Source: JAOPZW01 sp963764585 | Lineage (GTDB): Bacteria > Actinomycetota > Thermoleophilia > Solirubrobacterales > Solirubrobacteraceae | Length of the DNA: 64,000 nucleotides | NCBI GenBank assembly: GCA_963764585.1 | Contig: CAVXTB010000006.1 | Span: 124,001-188,000 of the forward strand | Direction: 5' to 3' | In this document: piece by piece, positions 26,496 through 35,935 of the stretch | Layout: every line of letters begins with the position of its first letter | Numbering within the stretch: position 1 is the stretch's first letter | The notes under the pieces: generated by a model | Seen by the model: only the letters and a program-made list of their open reading frames with translations | Told to the model about the DNA's origin: nothing | Database searches by the model: none | Position numbers and translations under genes: made by a program

Positions 26496-26530
26496 CTCAT
26501 GCTTCCTTTCTGCAATTCGGTGACGCGGCG

Positions 26531-26561
26531 AGTGTGCTGTCGCGGTGCCTGGGCGCCATCC
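26531..26561 (-). promoter_or_regulatory. Shared-motif promoter of the two-TM membrane protein
   Basis: Minus-strand GGATGG (26561-26556), 19 bases, CACACT (26536-26531), 35 bases before the ATG at 26495. It sits back to back with the phosphoketolase promoter, the two GGATSG elements being 32 bases apart. Confidence 0.45.
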
Positions 26562-26593
26562 GTGCATCTCCGCACCGCCGCGTGGCTGGCCAC

Positions 26594-26624
26594 GGATCGG
26601 CCGGCCGGGTGAAGTGCGTACCGT
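26594..26624 (+). promoter_or_regulatory. Shared-motif promoter of phosphoketolase
   Basis: GGATCG (26594-26599), 19 bases, TACCGT (26619-26624), then only seven bases to the ATG. This predicts a leaderless transcript, in keeping with the lack of a ribosome site. Confidence 0.5.
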
Positions 26625-26631
26625 CCCGGGC

Positions 26632-29025
26632 ATGACCGAGACGCAGAGTGCGACTTCGCCCGGACCGCTGGCTCCCGACGAGGTGCGCCGCATCGACGCC
26701 TGGTGGCGCGCGGCCAACTACCTGTCCGTCGGCCAGATCTACCTGCTCGACAACCCGCTGCTGCGCGAGCCGCTGACGATCGACCACGTCAAGCCGCGAT
26801 TGCTCGGCCACTGGGGCACGACGCCCGGCCTGAACTTCGCCTACGCCCACCTCAACCGCGTCATCCGTGCCCACGACCTCGACGCGATCTTCATCACCGG
26901 CCCCGGGCATGGAGGGCCTGGCCTCGTCGCGAGCACGTACCTGGAGGGAAGCTACGGCGAGGTCTACCCGAGCATCACCGCCGACGAGGAGGGCCTGCGC
27001 CGGCTCTTCCGGCAGTTCTCCTTCCCGGGCGGGATCCCGAGCCACGTCGCGCCCGAGACGCCCGGGTCGATCCACGAGGGCGGCGAGCTGGGCTACGCGC
27101 TCGTGCACGCCTACGGCGCGGCGTTCGACAACCCCGACCTGCTCGTGTGCTGCGTCGTCGGCGACGGCGAGGCCGAGACCGGGCCGCTTGCCGCGAGCTG
27201 GCACTCCAACAAGTTCGTCAACCCCGCGCGCGACGGCGCCGTGCTGCCGATCCTGCACCTCAACGGCTACAAGATCGCCAACCCGACCGTGCTGGCGCGG
27301 ATCTCGCACGACGAGCTGCGCTCCCTGCTCGAGGGCTATGGCCACGAGCCGTACTTCGTCGAGGGCGACGACCCGGCGACGATGCACGAGCTCATGGCCG
27401 AGACGCTCGACCAGGTCGTCGGCGACCTGCGTGCGATCCAGGCCGCCGCCCGCGACGGCGCGGCGGTCGAGCGCCCGCGCTGGCCGATGATCGTGCTGCG
27501 CACTCCCAAGGGCTGGACGGGGCCCAAGGAGGTCGACGGCAAGCCGACCGAGGGCAGCTTCCGCTCCCATCAGGTTCCCCTCGCGCAGCTCGCCGAGCGC
27601 CCCGAGCACCTCGCCGCGCTCGAGACGTGGATGCGCTCGTATCGACCCGAGGAGCTCTTCGACGAGCGCGGCACCGTCGTATCGGAGATCACCGCGCTGG
27701 CGCCGCAGGGGGATCGCCGCATGGGCGCCAACCCGCACGCGAACGGCGGCCTGCTGCTGCGCGACCTGCGCCTGCCCGACTTCCGCGACTACGCGGTGGC
27801 CGTCGACGCACCGGGCACGACGACGAGCGAGGCCACGCGCGTGGTCGGCGGCTGGCTGCGCGACGTCATGCGCGCCAACGCCGACGCGAGCAACTTCCGC
27901 GTCTTCGGGCCTGACGAGACGGCGTCGAACCGGCTGGGCGCGCTCCTCGAGACGACCGACCGCGCCTGGATGGCAGAGCGCCGCGCCGGCGACGACCACC
28001 TGGCGCCAGACGGCCGGGTCATGGAGGTGCTCAGCGAGCACCTCTGCCAGGGCTGGCTGGAGGGCTACCTGCTCACCGGCCGCCACGGCCTCTTCAACTG
28101 CTACGAGGCCTTCATCCACATCATCGACTCGATGTTCAACCAGCACGCCAAGTGGCTGAAGGTCACGCGTGGGATCCCGTGGCGGCGGCCGATCTCCTCG
28201 CTGAACTACCTGCTCTCCTCGCACGTCTGGCGCCAGGACCACAACGGCTTCTCCCACCAGGACCCGGGCTTCATCGACCACGTGGTCAACAAGAAGGCCG
28301 AGATCATCCGCGTCTACCTGCCGCCCGACGCCAACACGCTGCTGTCGGTCATGGACCACTGCCTGCGCAGTCGCGACTACGTCAACGTCGTCGTCGCGGG
28401 CAAGCAGCCGGCACTCGACTGGCTGTCGATGGACGAGGCGATCGCCCACTGCACGCGCGGCATCGGCACGTGGGACTGGGCGAGCAACGACGACGGCGAC
28501 GAGCCCGACGTCGTGCTCGGCTGCGCCGGCGACGTGCCGACGCTCGAGGTCCTGGCGGCCACCGCGCTGCTGCGCGAGCACCTGCCGGACCTGCGCGTGC
28601 GCGTCGTCAACGTCGTCGACCTCATGCGCCTGCAGCCGCAGAGCGAGCACCCGCACGGCCTCTCCGACCACGAGTTCGACGCGCTGTTCACGACGACTCG
28701 GCCGGTGATCTTCGCCTACCACGGCTACCCCTGGCTCATCCACCGCCTGACCTACCGGCGCGCCAACCACCACAACCTGCACGTGCGCGGCTACAAGGAG
28801 GAGGGCACGACCACGACGCCGTTCGACATGGTCATGCTCAACGACATGGACCGCTTCCACCTGGTCATCGACGTGATCGACCGGGTGCCGGGCCTCGGCC
28901 CGCGCGCAGCGCACCTGCGCCAGGCGATGGTCGACGAGCGCCTGCGCCACCGCGCCTACACGCGCGACACCGGCGACGACACGCGCGAGGTGAAGGACTG
29001 GACCTGGCCGGGCGACGCCGGCTAG
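26632..29025 (+). CDS. xfp: Xylulose-5-P/fructose-6-P phosphoketolase
   Basis: 797 residues, the usual length. Thiamine-diphosphate enzyme: GPGHGGPG, the GDGEAETGPLA motif for TPP/Mg binding (about residue 180), and KSxTxx-like later motifs with SHQDPGFIDHVVNKK. It splits xylulose 5-P (or fructose 6-P) with phosphate to acetyl-phosphate and glyceraldehyde 3-P (or erythrose 4-P). Its stop overlaps the acetate kinase start by one base, so acetyl-phosphate is passed directly to ATP formation. The ATG at 26632 is chosen because a promoter -10 lies seven bases upstream and the conserved family N-terminus begins just after. Likely induced under oxygen limitation. Confidence 0.95.
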   Translation: MTETQSATSPGPLAPDEVRRIDAWWRAANYLSVGQIYLLDNPLLREPLTIDHVKPRLLGHWGTTPGLNFAYAHLNRVIRAHDLDAIFITGPGHGGPGLVASTYLEGSYGEVYPSITADEEGLRRLFRQFSFPGGIPSHVAPETPGSIHEGGELGYALVHAYGAAFDNPDLLVCCVVGDGEAETGPLAASWHSNKFVNPARDGAVLPILHLNGYKIANPTVLARISHDELRSLLEGYGHEPYFVEGDDPATMHELMAETLDQVVGDLRAIQAAARDGAAVERPRWPMIVLRTPKGWTGPKEVDGKPTEGSFRSHQVPLAQLAERPEHLAALETWMRSYRPEELFDERGTVVSEITALAPQGDRRMGANPHANGGLLLRDLRLPDFRDYAVAVDAPGTTTSEATRVVGGWLRDVMRANADASNFRVFGPDETASNRLGALLETTDRAWMAERRAGDDHLAPDGRVMEVLSEHLCQGWLEGYLLTGRHGLFNCYEAFIHIIDSMFNQHAKWLKVTRGIPWRRPISSLNYLLSSHVWRQDHNGFSHQDPGFIDHVVNKKAEIIRVYLPPDANTLLSVMDHCLRSRDYVNVVVAGKQPALDWLSMDEAIAHCTRGIGTWDWASNDDGDEPDVVLGCAGDVPTLEVLAATALLREHLPDLRVRVVNVVDLMRLQPQSEHPHGLSDHEFDALFTTTRPVIFAYHGYPWLIHRLTYRRANHHNLHVRGYKEEGTTTTPFDMVMLNDMDRFHLVIDVIDRVPGLGPRAAHLRQAMVDERLRHRAYTRDTGDDTREVKDWTWPGDAG

Positions 29026-30080
29026 TGCGCGTCCTCGTCGTCAACGCGGGCTCGAGCAGCCTGAAGCTGCGGCTGCTCGGGCCCGACGACGCGACCGAGG
29101 CGGCGCCCGACGTGCCGCCGGACGACACGGGCGCGCTGCGGGACGCGATCGCTGCGATGCCGGCGCCCGACGCCGTCGGCCACCGCGTCGTGCACGGCGG
29201 CGAGCGCTTTCGCGAGGCGGTCGTCGTCGATGACGAGGTCTTCGCCGCGCTGGACGAGCTCACCGACCTCGCGCCGCTGCACCAGCCGCTCGCGCTGGCC
29301 GGCATCGCGGCGGTCGGCCGCGCGCTGCCGGGCGTGCCGGCGGTGGCCTGCTTCGACACGGCCTTCCACGCGACGCTGCCGGCGGCCGCCGCGACCTACG
29401 CGCTGCCGCGCGAATGGCGCGAGCGCTACGGCCTGCGCCGCTACGGCTTCCACGGGCTCTCGCACGCCTACGCATCGCGGCGGGCCGGCGCGGCGCGGGT
29501 CGTCACCTGTCACTTGGGCGCCGGCGCCTCGCTGGCCGCCGTGCGCGACGGCGTCTGCGTCGACACCACGATGGGCTTCACGCCGATGGAGGGGCTGGTC
29601 ATGGCCACGCGCGCCGGCAGCGTCGACCCGGGGCTCGTGCTGTGGCTGGCGCGCCACGGCGTCGACGTCGACGCGCTCGAGCGCGGCCTGGACCGCGAGG
29701 GCGGCCTGCGCGGCCTGGGCGGCGACGCCGACATGCGCGCGCTGCTCGAGCGCGACGACGCCGACGCGCGGCTGGCCATCGACGTCTACGTCCACCGGCT
29801 GCGGGCCGCGATCGCCGCGATGGTCGCCGCGCTGGGCGGGCTCGACGCCCTCGTCTTCACCGGCGGCGTCGGCGAGCACGCCCCGCGCGTGCGCGCGGCG
29901 GCCGCCGCGGGCCTGGGCTTCCTGGGCGTCGAGCTCGACGCCGACGCCAACGCGCGCGCCAGCGCGGACGCCGAGATCGGCGCGGCCGGCGCGGCCGTGG
30001 GCGCGCTCGTCATCACCGCCCGCGAGGACCTCGAGGTCGCCGGGCAGGTGCGCACCCTCCTGGGCCGAACGTATCCGTAG
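29025..30080 (+). CDS. ackA: Acetate kinase
   Basis: 351 residues from a GTG that shares its first base with the phosphoketolase stop. ASKHA-family motifs: VNAGSSSLKLRLL (phosphate 1), HRVVHGGERF, RYGFHGLSHAYASRR with the catalytic Arg/His region, CHLGAGASLAAV, and the adenosine motif FTGGVGEHAPRVR. It is shorter than E. coli AckA (400), mainly in the N-terminal domain, but all active-site segments are present. It converts acetyl-phosphate plus ADP to acetate plus ATP, completing substrate-level phosphorylation from phosphoketolase. Confidence 0.93.
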   Translation: MRVLVVNAGSSSLKLRLLGPDDATEAAPDVPPDDTGALRDAIAAMPAPDAVGHRVVHGGERFREAVVVDDEVFAALDELTDLAPLHQPLALAGIAAVGRALPGVPAVACFDTAFHATLPAAAATYALPREWRERYGLRRYGFHGLSHAYASRRAGAARVVTCHLGAGASLAAVRDGVCVDTTMGFTPMEGLVMATRAGSVDPGLVLWLARHGVDVDALERGLDREGGLRGLGGDADMRALLERDDADARLAIDVYVHRLRAAIAAMVAALGGLDALVFTGGVGEHAPRVRAAAAAGLGFLGVELDADANARASADAEIGAAGAAVGALVITAREDLEVAGQVRTLLGRTYP

Positions 30081-30109
30081 AAATCCGCAGGGTCTCCGTG
30101 GCGCGCCCG

Positions 30110-30140
30110 CGATGGCGCGGCCGCGAGCGATTGGAACGGT
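30110..30140 (+). promoter_or_regulatory. Shared-motif promoter of cydA
   Basis: CGATGG (30110-30115), 19 bases, AACGGT (30135-30140), nine bases before the ATG at 30150. It matches the geometry of the phosphoketolase, CBS and GAPDH promoters and lies in the 69-base gap after ackA. Confidence 0.45.
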
Positions 30141-30149
30141 GCCGGAGTC

Positions 30150-31538
30150 ATGGACTCGCTCGAGCTCGCCCGCTGGCAATTCGGGATCACGACGCTCTAC
30201 CACTTCATCTTCGTGCCGGTCACGATCGGCCTCGCGCTCGTCTGCGCGTTCTGCCAGACGTGCTGGTACCGCAGCGGGAGCGAGCACTGGCTGCGGGCGA
30301 CGCGCTTCTGGGGCAAGCTGCTGCTGATCTCGTTCGCCCTCGGGGTGGCGACGGGGATCGTGCAGGAGTTCCAGTTCGGGATGAACTGGTCGGACTACTC
30401 GCGCTTCGTCGGCGACATCTTCGGCGCGCCGCTGGCGATGGAGGGGCTCGCGGCGTTCTTCGTGGAGTCGACGTTCCTGGGGCTCTGGATCTTCGGCTGG
30501 GGCAGGCTCTCCAAGGGCGTGCACCTCGCCTGCGCGTGGGCCGTGGCCGGCTCGACCGCGCTGTCGGCCTACTTCATCCTGGCCGCCAACTCGTGGATGC
30601 AGCACCCGGTGGGCTACGACATGCACAACGGCCGGGCGCGGCTGACGAACATCTTCGACGTCCTCTTCAACAACACTGCGGTCTACGCGTTCATCCACAC
30701 GATGCTCGCGGCGCTGCTGACCGCGGGGATGCTCGTCATCGGGATCTCCGCGTGGCACCTGCGGCGCGGGACCGAGGGCGCGGGCGTGTTCGGCAGCTCG
30801 ATGCGCGTGGCGCTGCCGATGGTCGCGGTCGCCGCCTTCCTGCAGTTCTTCGTGGGGCACTTCGACGGCATCCTCATGAGCCATCAGCAGCCGATGAAGA
30901 TGGCCGCGGCGGACGCCGTCTTCGACACCAGGGAGGGCGCAGGGCTGTCGCTCTTCGCGACGGGCGACTTCAAGTCCAACCCCGAGGGCCTGAACCGCAA
31001 CGTCCAGATCCCCAACCTGCTGTCGTGGATCTCGACGGGCTATCCGCGCGGCGAGATCCAGGGCATCAACGACCTCAACCGCGAGTACCAGGCGAAGTAC
31101 GGCCCCGGGGAGTACGCCCCGGTCGTGGGCGTCGCGTACTGGACGTGGCGCGCGATGATTGGCTGCGCCGTCCTCATGTTCGTGCTCGCGCTGTGGGGCT
31201 GGTGGCGGCTGCGCCAGGGTCGGCTCGAGCAGTCGCGGCGCTTCCTGGCGTGGTCGGTTCCCGCCGTCGCGCTGCCGTTCATCGCCAGCCTGACCGGCTG
31301 GACGTTCACCGAGATGGGCCGCCAGCCGTGGGTCGTCTTCGGCCTGCTGAAGACCCACGACGCCGGCTCGCCCAGCGTCAGCACGGCCGAGGTCCTGATC
31401 TCGCTGGTGGGCTTCACGCTGCTGTACGGCGTGCTGGCGGCGATCGCCGGGCGGATCTTCCTCATCGCCGCACGCAAGGGGCCCGTGGAGGCGGGCAAGG
31501 CCGAGGAGCCCGGGCAGGAGCTCTCCCTGGCCTACTGA
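30150..31538 (+). CDS. cydA: Cytochrome bd quinol oxidase subunit I
   Basis: 462 residues, multi-pass membrane protein. It starts MDSLELARWQFGITTLYHFIFVP, with the heme b595 His near residue 18, and contains the GRQPW signature in TEMGRQPWVVFG. The periplasmic Q-loop is of the short actinobacterial/Bacillus type. It oxidises quinol and reduces oxygen with very high affinity without pumping protons; bd oxidases also resist NO and sulfide. First of cydABDC, followed 19 bases later by a NO reductase gene, a sensible pairing. Confidence 0.97.
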   Translation: MDSLELARWQFGITTLYHFIFVPVTIGLALVCAFCQTCWYRSGSEHWLRATRFWGKLLLISFALGVATGIVQEFQFGMNWSDYSRFVGDIFGAPLAMEGLAAFFVESTFLGLWIFGWGRLSKGVHLACAWAVAGSTALSAYFILAANSWMQHPVGYDMHNGRARLTNIFDVLFNNTAVYAFIHTMLAALLTAGMLVIGISAWHLRRGTEGAGVFGSSMRVALPMVAVAAFLQFFVGHFDGILMSHQQPMKMAAADAVFDTREGAGLSLFATGDFKSNPEGLNRNVQIPNLLSWISTGYPRGEIQGINDLNREYQAKYGPGEYAPVVGVAYWTWRAMIGCAVLMFVLALWGWWRLRQGRLEQSRRFLAWSVPAVALPFIASLTGWTFTEMGRQPWVVFGLLKTHDAGSPSVSTAEVLISLVGFTLLYGVLAAIAGRIFLIAARKGPVEAGKAEEPGQELSLAY

Positions 31539-31542
31539 CGTC

Positions 31543-32568
31543 ATGAAGGACTACACGACACTCCAGGCGATCTGGTTCCTGCTGATCTCGGTCCTGTGGC
31601 TGGGCTACTTCGTGCTCGAGGGCTTCGACTTCGGCGTCGGGATGCTGATACGGACGGTCGGGCGTACGCAGGCTGAGCGCCGCGCCGTGCTGCACTCGAT
31701 CGGGCCGGTGTGGGACGGCAACGAGGTCTGGCTGCTCGTCGCCGGCGGCGCCACCTTCGCGGCCTTCCCGCAGTGGTACGCGACGCTGTTCTCCGGCTTC
31801 TACCTGGCGCTCTTCCTGATCCTCGTGGCGCTCATCGTGCGCAACGTCGCCTTCGAGTTCTGGGGCAAGGGGGACAGCGAGCAGTGGCGCACGCGCTGGG
31901 AGTGGGCGATGATCTTCGGCAGCTTCCTGCCCGCGCTGCTGTGGGGCGTCGCCTGGGCGAACATCGTCCACGGCGTGCCGATCGACAGCCACGGCGAGTA
32001 CACCGGGACGCTGTTCACGCTGCTCAAGCCGTACGCGCTCGTCGGCGGCCTGGCCACGCTGGCGCTGTTCCTGACCCACGGGGCGATCTTCCTGAGCCTG
32101 CGCACCACGGGCGCGGTCGAGCAGCGCGCGCGGGCCGTCGCGGCGCGCGTGGCGCCGGTGGCCGCCGTCATCGTCATCGCGTTCCTGGTGTGGACGCTGG
32201 CCAACCAGGACGGCGTCGAGGTCGCGTCGGCGATCTTCGCGGTCGTCGCGGCGATCCTCGTCGTCGCGGCCGCGGCGATGGTCGGGCAGCCGGCGCGCGC
32301 GTTCGGGGCCACCTGCGGCGCGATCGTCGCGCTCTTCGTCGCGCTGTTCTGCGACCTCTTCCCGCACGCGATGGTCTCGACGACGAACGCCGCCTACAGC
32401 CTCACCCTCAACGAGGCCGCCTCGTCGCACTACACGCTCTCGGTGATGACCGTCGTGGCGGTCGTGCTCGTGCCCTTCGTGCTGCTGTACCAGGGCTGGA
32501 CGTACTGGGTGTTCCGCCAGCGCGTCTCGGCGCAGGAGCCGCCGGGTGGCCAGCCCGCCGCGTCCTGA
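31543..32568 (+). CDS. cydB: Cytochrome bd quinol oxidase subunit II
   Basis: 341 residues with eight or so membrane helices. The N-terminal signature LQAIWFLLISVLWLGYFVLEGFDFG and DGNEVWLLVAGGATFAAFP are diagnostic of CydB. It begins four bases after cydA and forms the oxidase with it. Its last 23 bases overlap the cydD start. Confidence 0.97.
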   Translation: MKDYTTLQAIWFLLISVLWLGYFVLEGFDFGVGMLIRTVGRTQAERRAVLHSIGPVWDGNEVWLLVAGGATFAAFPQWYATLFSGFYLALFLILVALIVRNVAFEFWGKGDSEQWRTRWEWAMIFGSFLPALLWGVAWANIVHGVPIDSHGEYTGTLFTLLKPYALVGGLATLALFLTHGAIFLSLRTTGAVEQRARAVAARVAPVAAVIVIAFLVWTLANQDGVEVASAIFAVVAAILVVAAAAMVGQPARAFGATCGAIVALFVALFCDLFPHAMVSTTNAAYSLTLNEAASSHYTLSVMTVVAVVLVPFVLLYQGWTYWVFRQRVSAQEPPGGQPAAS

Positions 32569-34261
32569 CCGGCGCGCGACGCGCCGGCGGCTCGCAAGCG
32601 CCAGCTGGGCGGCGCGGCTGCACCTGGTCGCGACCGTCGCGCTCGGGCTCGTCAGCACGGCGCTCGTCGTCGCGCAGGCCACGCTGCTCGCGCACGTGGT
32701 CGCGCGCGTCTTCATCGACGGCGCCGCGCTGGCCGACGTCGCCGCGTCGCTGTGGTGGCTGGCCGCCGTCAGCGTCGGGCGCGGCCTGGTCGCCGCCGGC
32801 TTCGAGGCGGCGGGGCGCTACGGCGCGGCGAGGGTCATGGCCGGCCTGCGCGAGCGGCTCGTGCGCCATCTGCTGCTCGTGCGCCCCGGCGGCCTGCACG
32901 ACGAGCGCGCCGGCGAGCTGGCGGCGACGGCGGTGCAGGGCGTCGATTCGCTGGAGGCCTACTTCGCGCGCTACCTGCCACAAGCGGTGCTGTCGGCGCT
33001 CGCGCCGCCGCTGATCCTCGTCTGGGTGGCGCCGCGCAACTGGGAGTCGGCGGCGATCCTCGCGGTGACGCTGCCGATCATCCCGCTGTTCATGGTGCTG
33101 ATCGGCAAGCTCGCCGAGCACCGCACGCGCGAGCGCTGGCGCACGCTGTCGGTGCTCAGCGCGCGCTTCCTGGACCTCGTGTCCGGCCTGGAGACGCTGC
33201 GCGCGTTCGGCCGCGCGGGCGCCGGCGCGCGGTCGATCGGCGAGGCCGGCGAGCGCTATCGCCGCGAGACGATGGCGACGCTGCGCGTCGGCTTCCTCTC
33301 GGCGCTCGTGCTCGAGCTGCTGGCGACGCTGGGGACGGCGCTCGTCGCGGTCACCATCGGCGTGCAGCTCGCCGCGGGCGCGCTCGGGCTCGAGGCCGGC
33401 CTGGCCGTGCTCATCCTCGCCCCGGAGCTGTACGCGCCGCTGCGCGAGCTGGGCGCCCAGTACCACGCCGGCGCCGACGGCCTCGCCGCCGCCGAGCGGA
33501 TCCTCGAGGTGCTCGATGCCCCGGGCGCGCTCGAGGTCCGCGAGCCGCTGCTCGACGCGCCGGACCCGGCACGGACCGCGCTGCGCCTCGACGACGTCCG
33601 CTTCGCCTACCCCGACCGCGGCCAGCCGGTGCTCCAAGGGGTGACCCTCACGCTCGCGCCCGGTGAGGCGACGGCGCTCGTCGGCCCCAGTGGCGCGGGC
33701 AAGACGACGATCGCGAAGCTCGTCGCGCGGCTCGCCGACCCGTCGGCGGGAACGGTGTCGTGTGGCGGCGTCGACCTGCGCCGCGTCGATCCGGCGGCGT
33801 GGCGCGCCCGCGTGGCGTGGGTGCCGCAGCGCTGCACGCTGTTCGCCGGCACGGTCGACGACAACGTGCGCCTGGCGCGGCCCGACGCCTCGGCGCGCGA
33901 GGTGCGCGACGCGCTGCGCGCTGCGGGCGCTGACCAGCTCGTCGCCGCGCTGCCCGACGGGCTGGGCACGCGCGTGGGCGACGGCGGGCGCCGGCTCTCG
34001 GCGGGCCAGACCCGCCGCATCGCGCTCGCGCGCGCGTTCCTCGACGACGCGCCGCTCGTCGTGCTCGACGAGCCGACCGCGCACCTGGACCCGGACTCGG
34101 CCGCCGCGATCGAGGACGCGATCGCGCGCCTGGCGCGCGGGCGGACCGTGCTGCTCGTCACCCACCGCGCCGAGCTGGCGGCCCGCTGCGATCGCGTGGT
34201 CGAGCTGCGCGAGGGCCGCATCGTCGCGCGCGCCGAGGAGCTCTCCGAGGTGGCGGCATGA
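32546..34261 (+). CDS. cydD: ABC exporter subunit CydD (cytochrome bd assembly)
   Basis: 571 residues from the GTG at 32546, which has AGGAG six bases upstream inside cydB. The N-terminal six-helix exporter domain is followed by the ATPase: Walker A GPSGAGKTT, signature LSAGQTRRIALARA, Walker B LVVLDEPTAHLD. CydDC exports thiols (cysteine/glutathione in E. coli) or handles heme and is needed to assemble bd oxidase. Actinobacteria often fuse CydD and CydC; here they are separate and overlap by four bases. Confidence 0.93.
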   Translation: MASPPRPDRRATRRRLASASWAARLHLVATVALGLVSTALVVAQATLLAHVVARVFIDGAALADVAASLWWLAAVSVGRGLVAAGFEAAGRYGAARVMAGLRERLVRHLLLVRPGGLHDERAGELAATAVQGVDSLEAYFARYLPQAVLSALAPPLILVWVAPRNWESAAILAVTLPIIPLFMVLIGKLAEHRTRERWRTLSVLSARFLDLVSGLETLRAFGRAGAGARSIGEAGERYRRETMATLRVGFLSALVLELLATLGTALVAVTIGVQLAAGALGLEAGLAVLILAPELYAPLRELGAQYHAGADGLAAAERILEVLDAPGALEVREPLLDAPDPARTALRLDDVRFAYPDRGQPVLQGVTLTLAPGEATALVGPSGAGKTTIAKLVARLADPSAGTVSCGGVDLRRVDPAAWRARVAWVPQRCTLFAGTVDDNVRLARPDASAREVRDALRAAGADQLVAALPDGLGTRVGDGGRRLSAGQTRRIALARAFLDDAPLVVLDEPTAHLDPDSAAAIEDAIARLARGRTVLLVTHRAELAARCDRVVELREGRIVARAEELSEVAA

Positions 34262-35916
34262 GCGCCGCCGCGATCGGGCGGATGACCGCGGCGACGCGCT
34301 CGCGCTGGAGGCTGCTGGCCGCCTCGGTGGCCCTCGGCGCGGGCGCGGTGCTCGCCGGCGTCGGATTGCTGGCGACCTCGGGGTACCTCATCAGCCGTGC
34401 CGCCCAGCGCCCCGAGATCCTCGCGCTCGGCGTCGCGATCGCCGCCGTCCGCGCGCTGGCGATCGCGCGCGCGGCACTGCGCTACGGCGAGCGGCTCGTC
34501 TCGCACGACCTCGCCTTCCACACGCTCGCCGACCTGCGTGCGCGCTTCTTCGATCGGCTCGTCCCGCTCGTGCCGGGTGGGCTGCCGGGCCTCGGCCGCG
34601 GCGACCTGCTCAGCCGCTTCGTCGCCGACGTCGATCGCCAGCAGGACCTGTACCTGCGCGCGCTCGGGCCGGTCGCGGTGGCGGTCGTCGCCGGCGCGGC
34701 CAGCGTGCTCATCGCGCTGCTCATGGCGCCCGCCGCCGCCGCGGTCCTCGCGGTCGGCCTGCTCGCCGGCGGCGTGCTCGTGCCGCTGCTGACCCGCGCC
34801 GCTGCGCGGACCGCCGGGCGCCGCCAGGCCGCCGCGCGGGCGGCGCTGACGACGACGATCGTCGAGGTCGCCGGCGGCGCCGCCGAGCTCGCGATGGCCG
34901 GGCGCGAGCGCGAGTGGATCGCGCGCGCCGACCGCCAGGGCGCCGCTCTGGCGCGCATCCAGCGCCGCGACGCGCTGGCGGGCGGCCTGGCCGGCGGCCT
35001 GACCACGGCGGTGACCGGGCTGACCGCCGCCGGCGTGGCGCTCGTGGCGATCCCGGCCGTGCGCGCCGACCAGCTGGCCGGCGTGCTGCTCGCCGCCGTG
35101 GTGCTGCTCGCGATCGCCGCCTTCGAGGCGGTGCGCCCGCTCGCGGCCGCCGCGGCGAGCATCGACGCCTGCGCGGCGGCGGCGACGCGGATCGAGGGCG
35201 TGCTCGATGCGCCGCCCGCCGTGGCGGACCCGCCCGCGCCCGCAGCGCCGCCCGACGCCGGCCCGCTGGAGCTGCGCGGCGTGCGCTTTCGCTACGCGCC
35301 CGACGGCCCGTGGCTGCTCGACGGCGCCGACCTGCGTCTCGAGCCGGGGCGCGCGGTCGCGCTGCTCGGCCCGAGCGGCTGCGGCAAGACCACGCTCGCC
35401 GAGCTGCTCGTGCGCTTCCGCGACCCGGCGGCCGGGACGGTCACGCTCGGCGGCGTCGGGCTCCGCGCGCTCGCGCAGGACGACCTGCGCGCCGCGGTCT
35501 GCCTCGGCTCGCAGGAGGCGTACCTGTTCGCGGGCACGCTCGCCGAGAACCTCGCGATCGCGCGCCCCGGCGCGACGGACGCCGACCTCGAGCGCGCACT
35601 GGCGCGCGCCGGCCTCGGGCCATGGCTCGCGTCGCTGCCCGAGGGCCTGCGTACGGCGGTCGGCGAGCACGGGGCGAAGGTCTCCGGCGGCCAGCGCCGG
35701 CGCATCGCCGCCGCCCGCCTGCTGCTCTCGCCGGCGCGCTTCCTGATCGCCGACGAGCCCGCGGCGCACCTCGATCCCGAGGGCGGCGCCGCGCTGATGG
35801 CCGAGCTCGCCGCCGAGGCCCGCGCGGGCCGCGGCGTGCTGGTCATCGCCCACGAGCCGTACGGCCTGGAGGCGTTCGACGACGTACTGGTGCTGGACCG
35901 CGGCCGGCTGGGATGA
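34258..35916 (+). CDS. cydC: ABC exporter subunit CydC (cytochrome bd assembly)
   Basis: 552 residues; the start overlaps the cydD stop (ATGA). Membrane domain with the GYLISRAAQRPEIL segment typical of CydC, then Walker A GPSGCGKTT, signature VSGGQRRRIAAARLL and Walker B FLIADEPAAHLD. Heterodimer partner of CydD in the inner membrane. It closes the cyd operon, but the 19-base gap to the NO reductase suggests continued transcription. Confidence 0.93.
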   Translation: MSAAAIGRMTAATRSRWRLLAASVALGAGAVLAGVGLLATSGYLISRAAQRPEILALGVAIAAVRALAIARAALRYGERLVSHDLAFHTLADLRARFFDRLVPLVPGGLPGLGRGDLLSRFVADVDRQQDLYLRALGPVAVAVVAGAASVLIALLMAPAAAAVLAVGLLAGGVLVPLLTRAAARTAGRRQAAARAALTTTIVEVAGGAAELAMAGREREWIARADRQGAALARIQRRDALAGGLAGGLTTAVTGLTAAGVALVAIPAVRADQLAGVLLAAVVLLAIAAFEAVRPLAAAAASIDACAAAATRIEGVLDAPPAVADPPAPAAPPDAGPLELRGVRFRYAPDGPWLLDGADLRLEPGRAVALLGPSGCGKTTLAELLVRFRDPAAGTVTLGGVGLRALAQDDLRAAVCLGSQEAYLFAGTLAENLAIARPGATDADLERALARAGLGPWLASLPEGLRTAVGEHGAKVSGGQRRRIAAARLLLSPARFLIADEPAAHLDPEGGAALMAELAAEARAGRGVLVIAHEPYGLEAFDDVLVLDRGRLG

Positions 35917-35935
35917 TGCGACACCAGGACGAGCG

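Noticed and set aside
26545..26631. Longer phosphoketolase starting at 26545
   Set aside because: The extra residues are low-complexity, cover both divergent promoters and precede the family's normal N-terminus.
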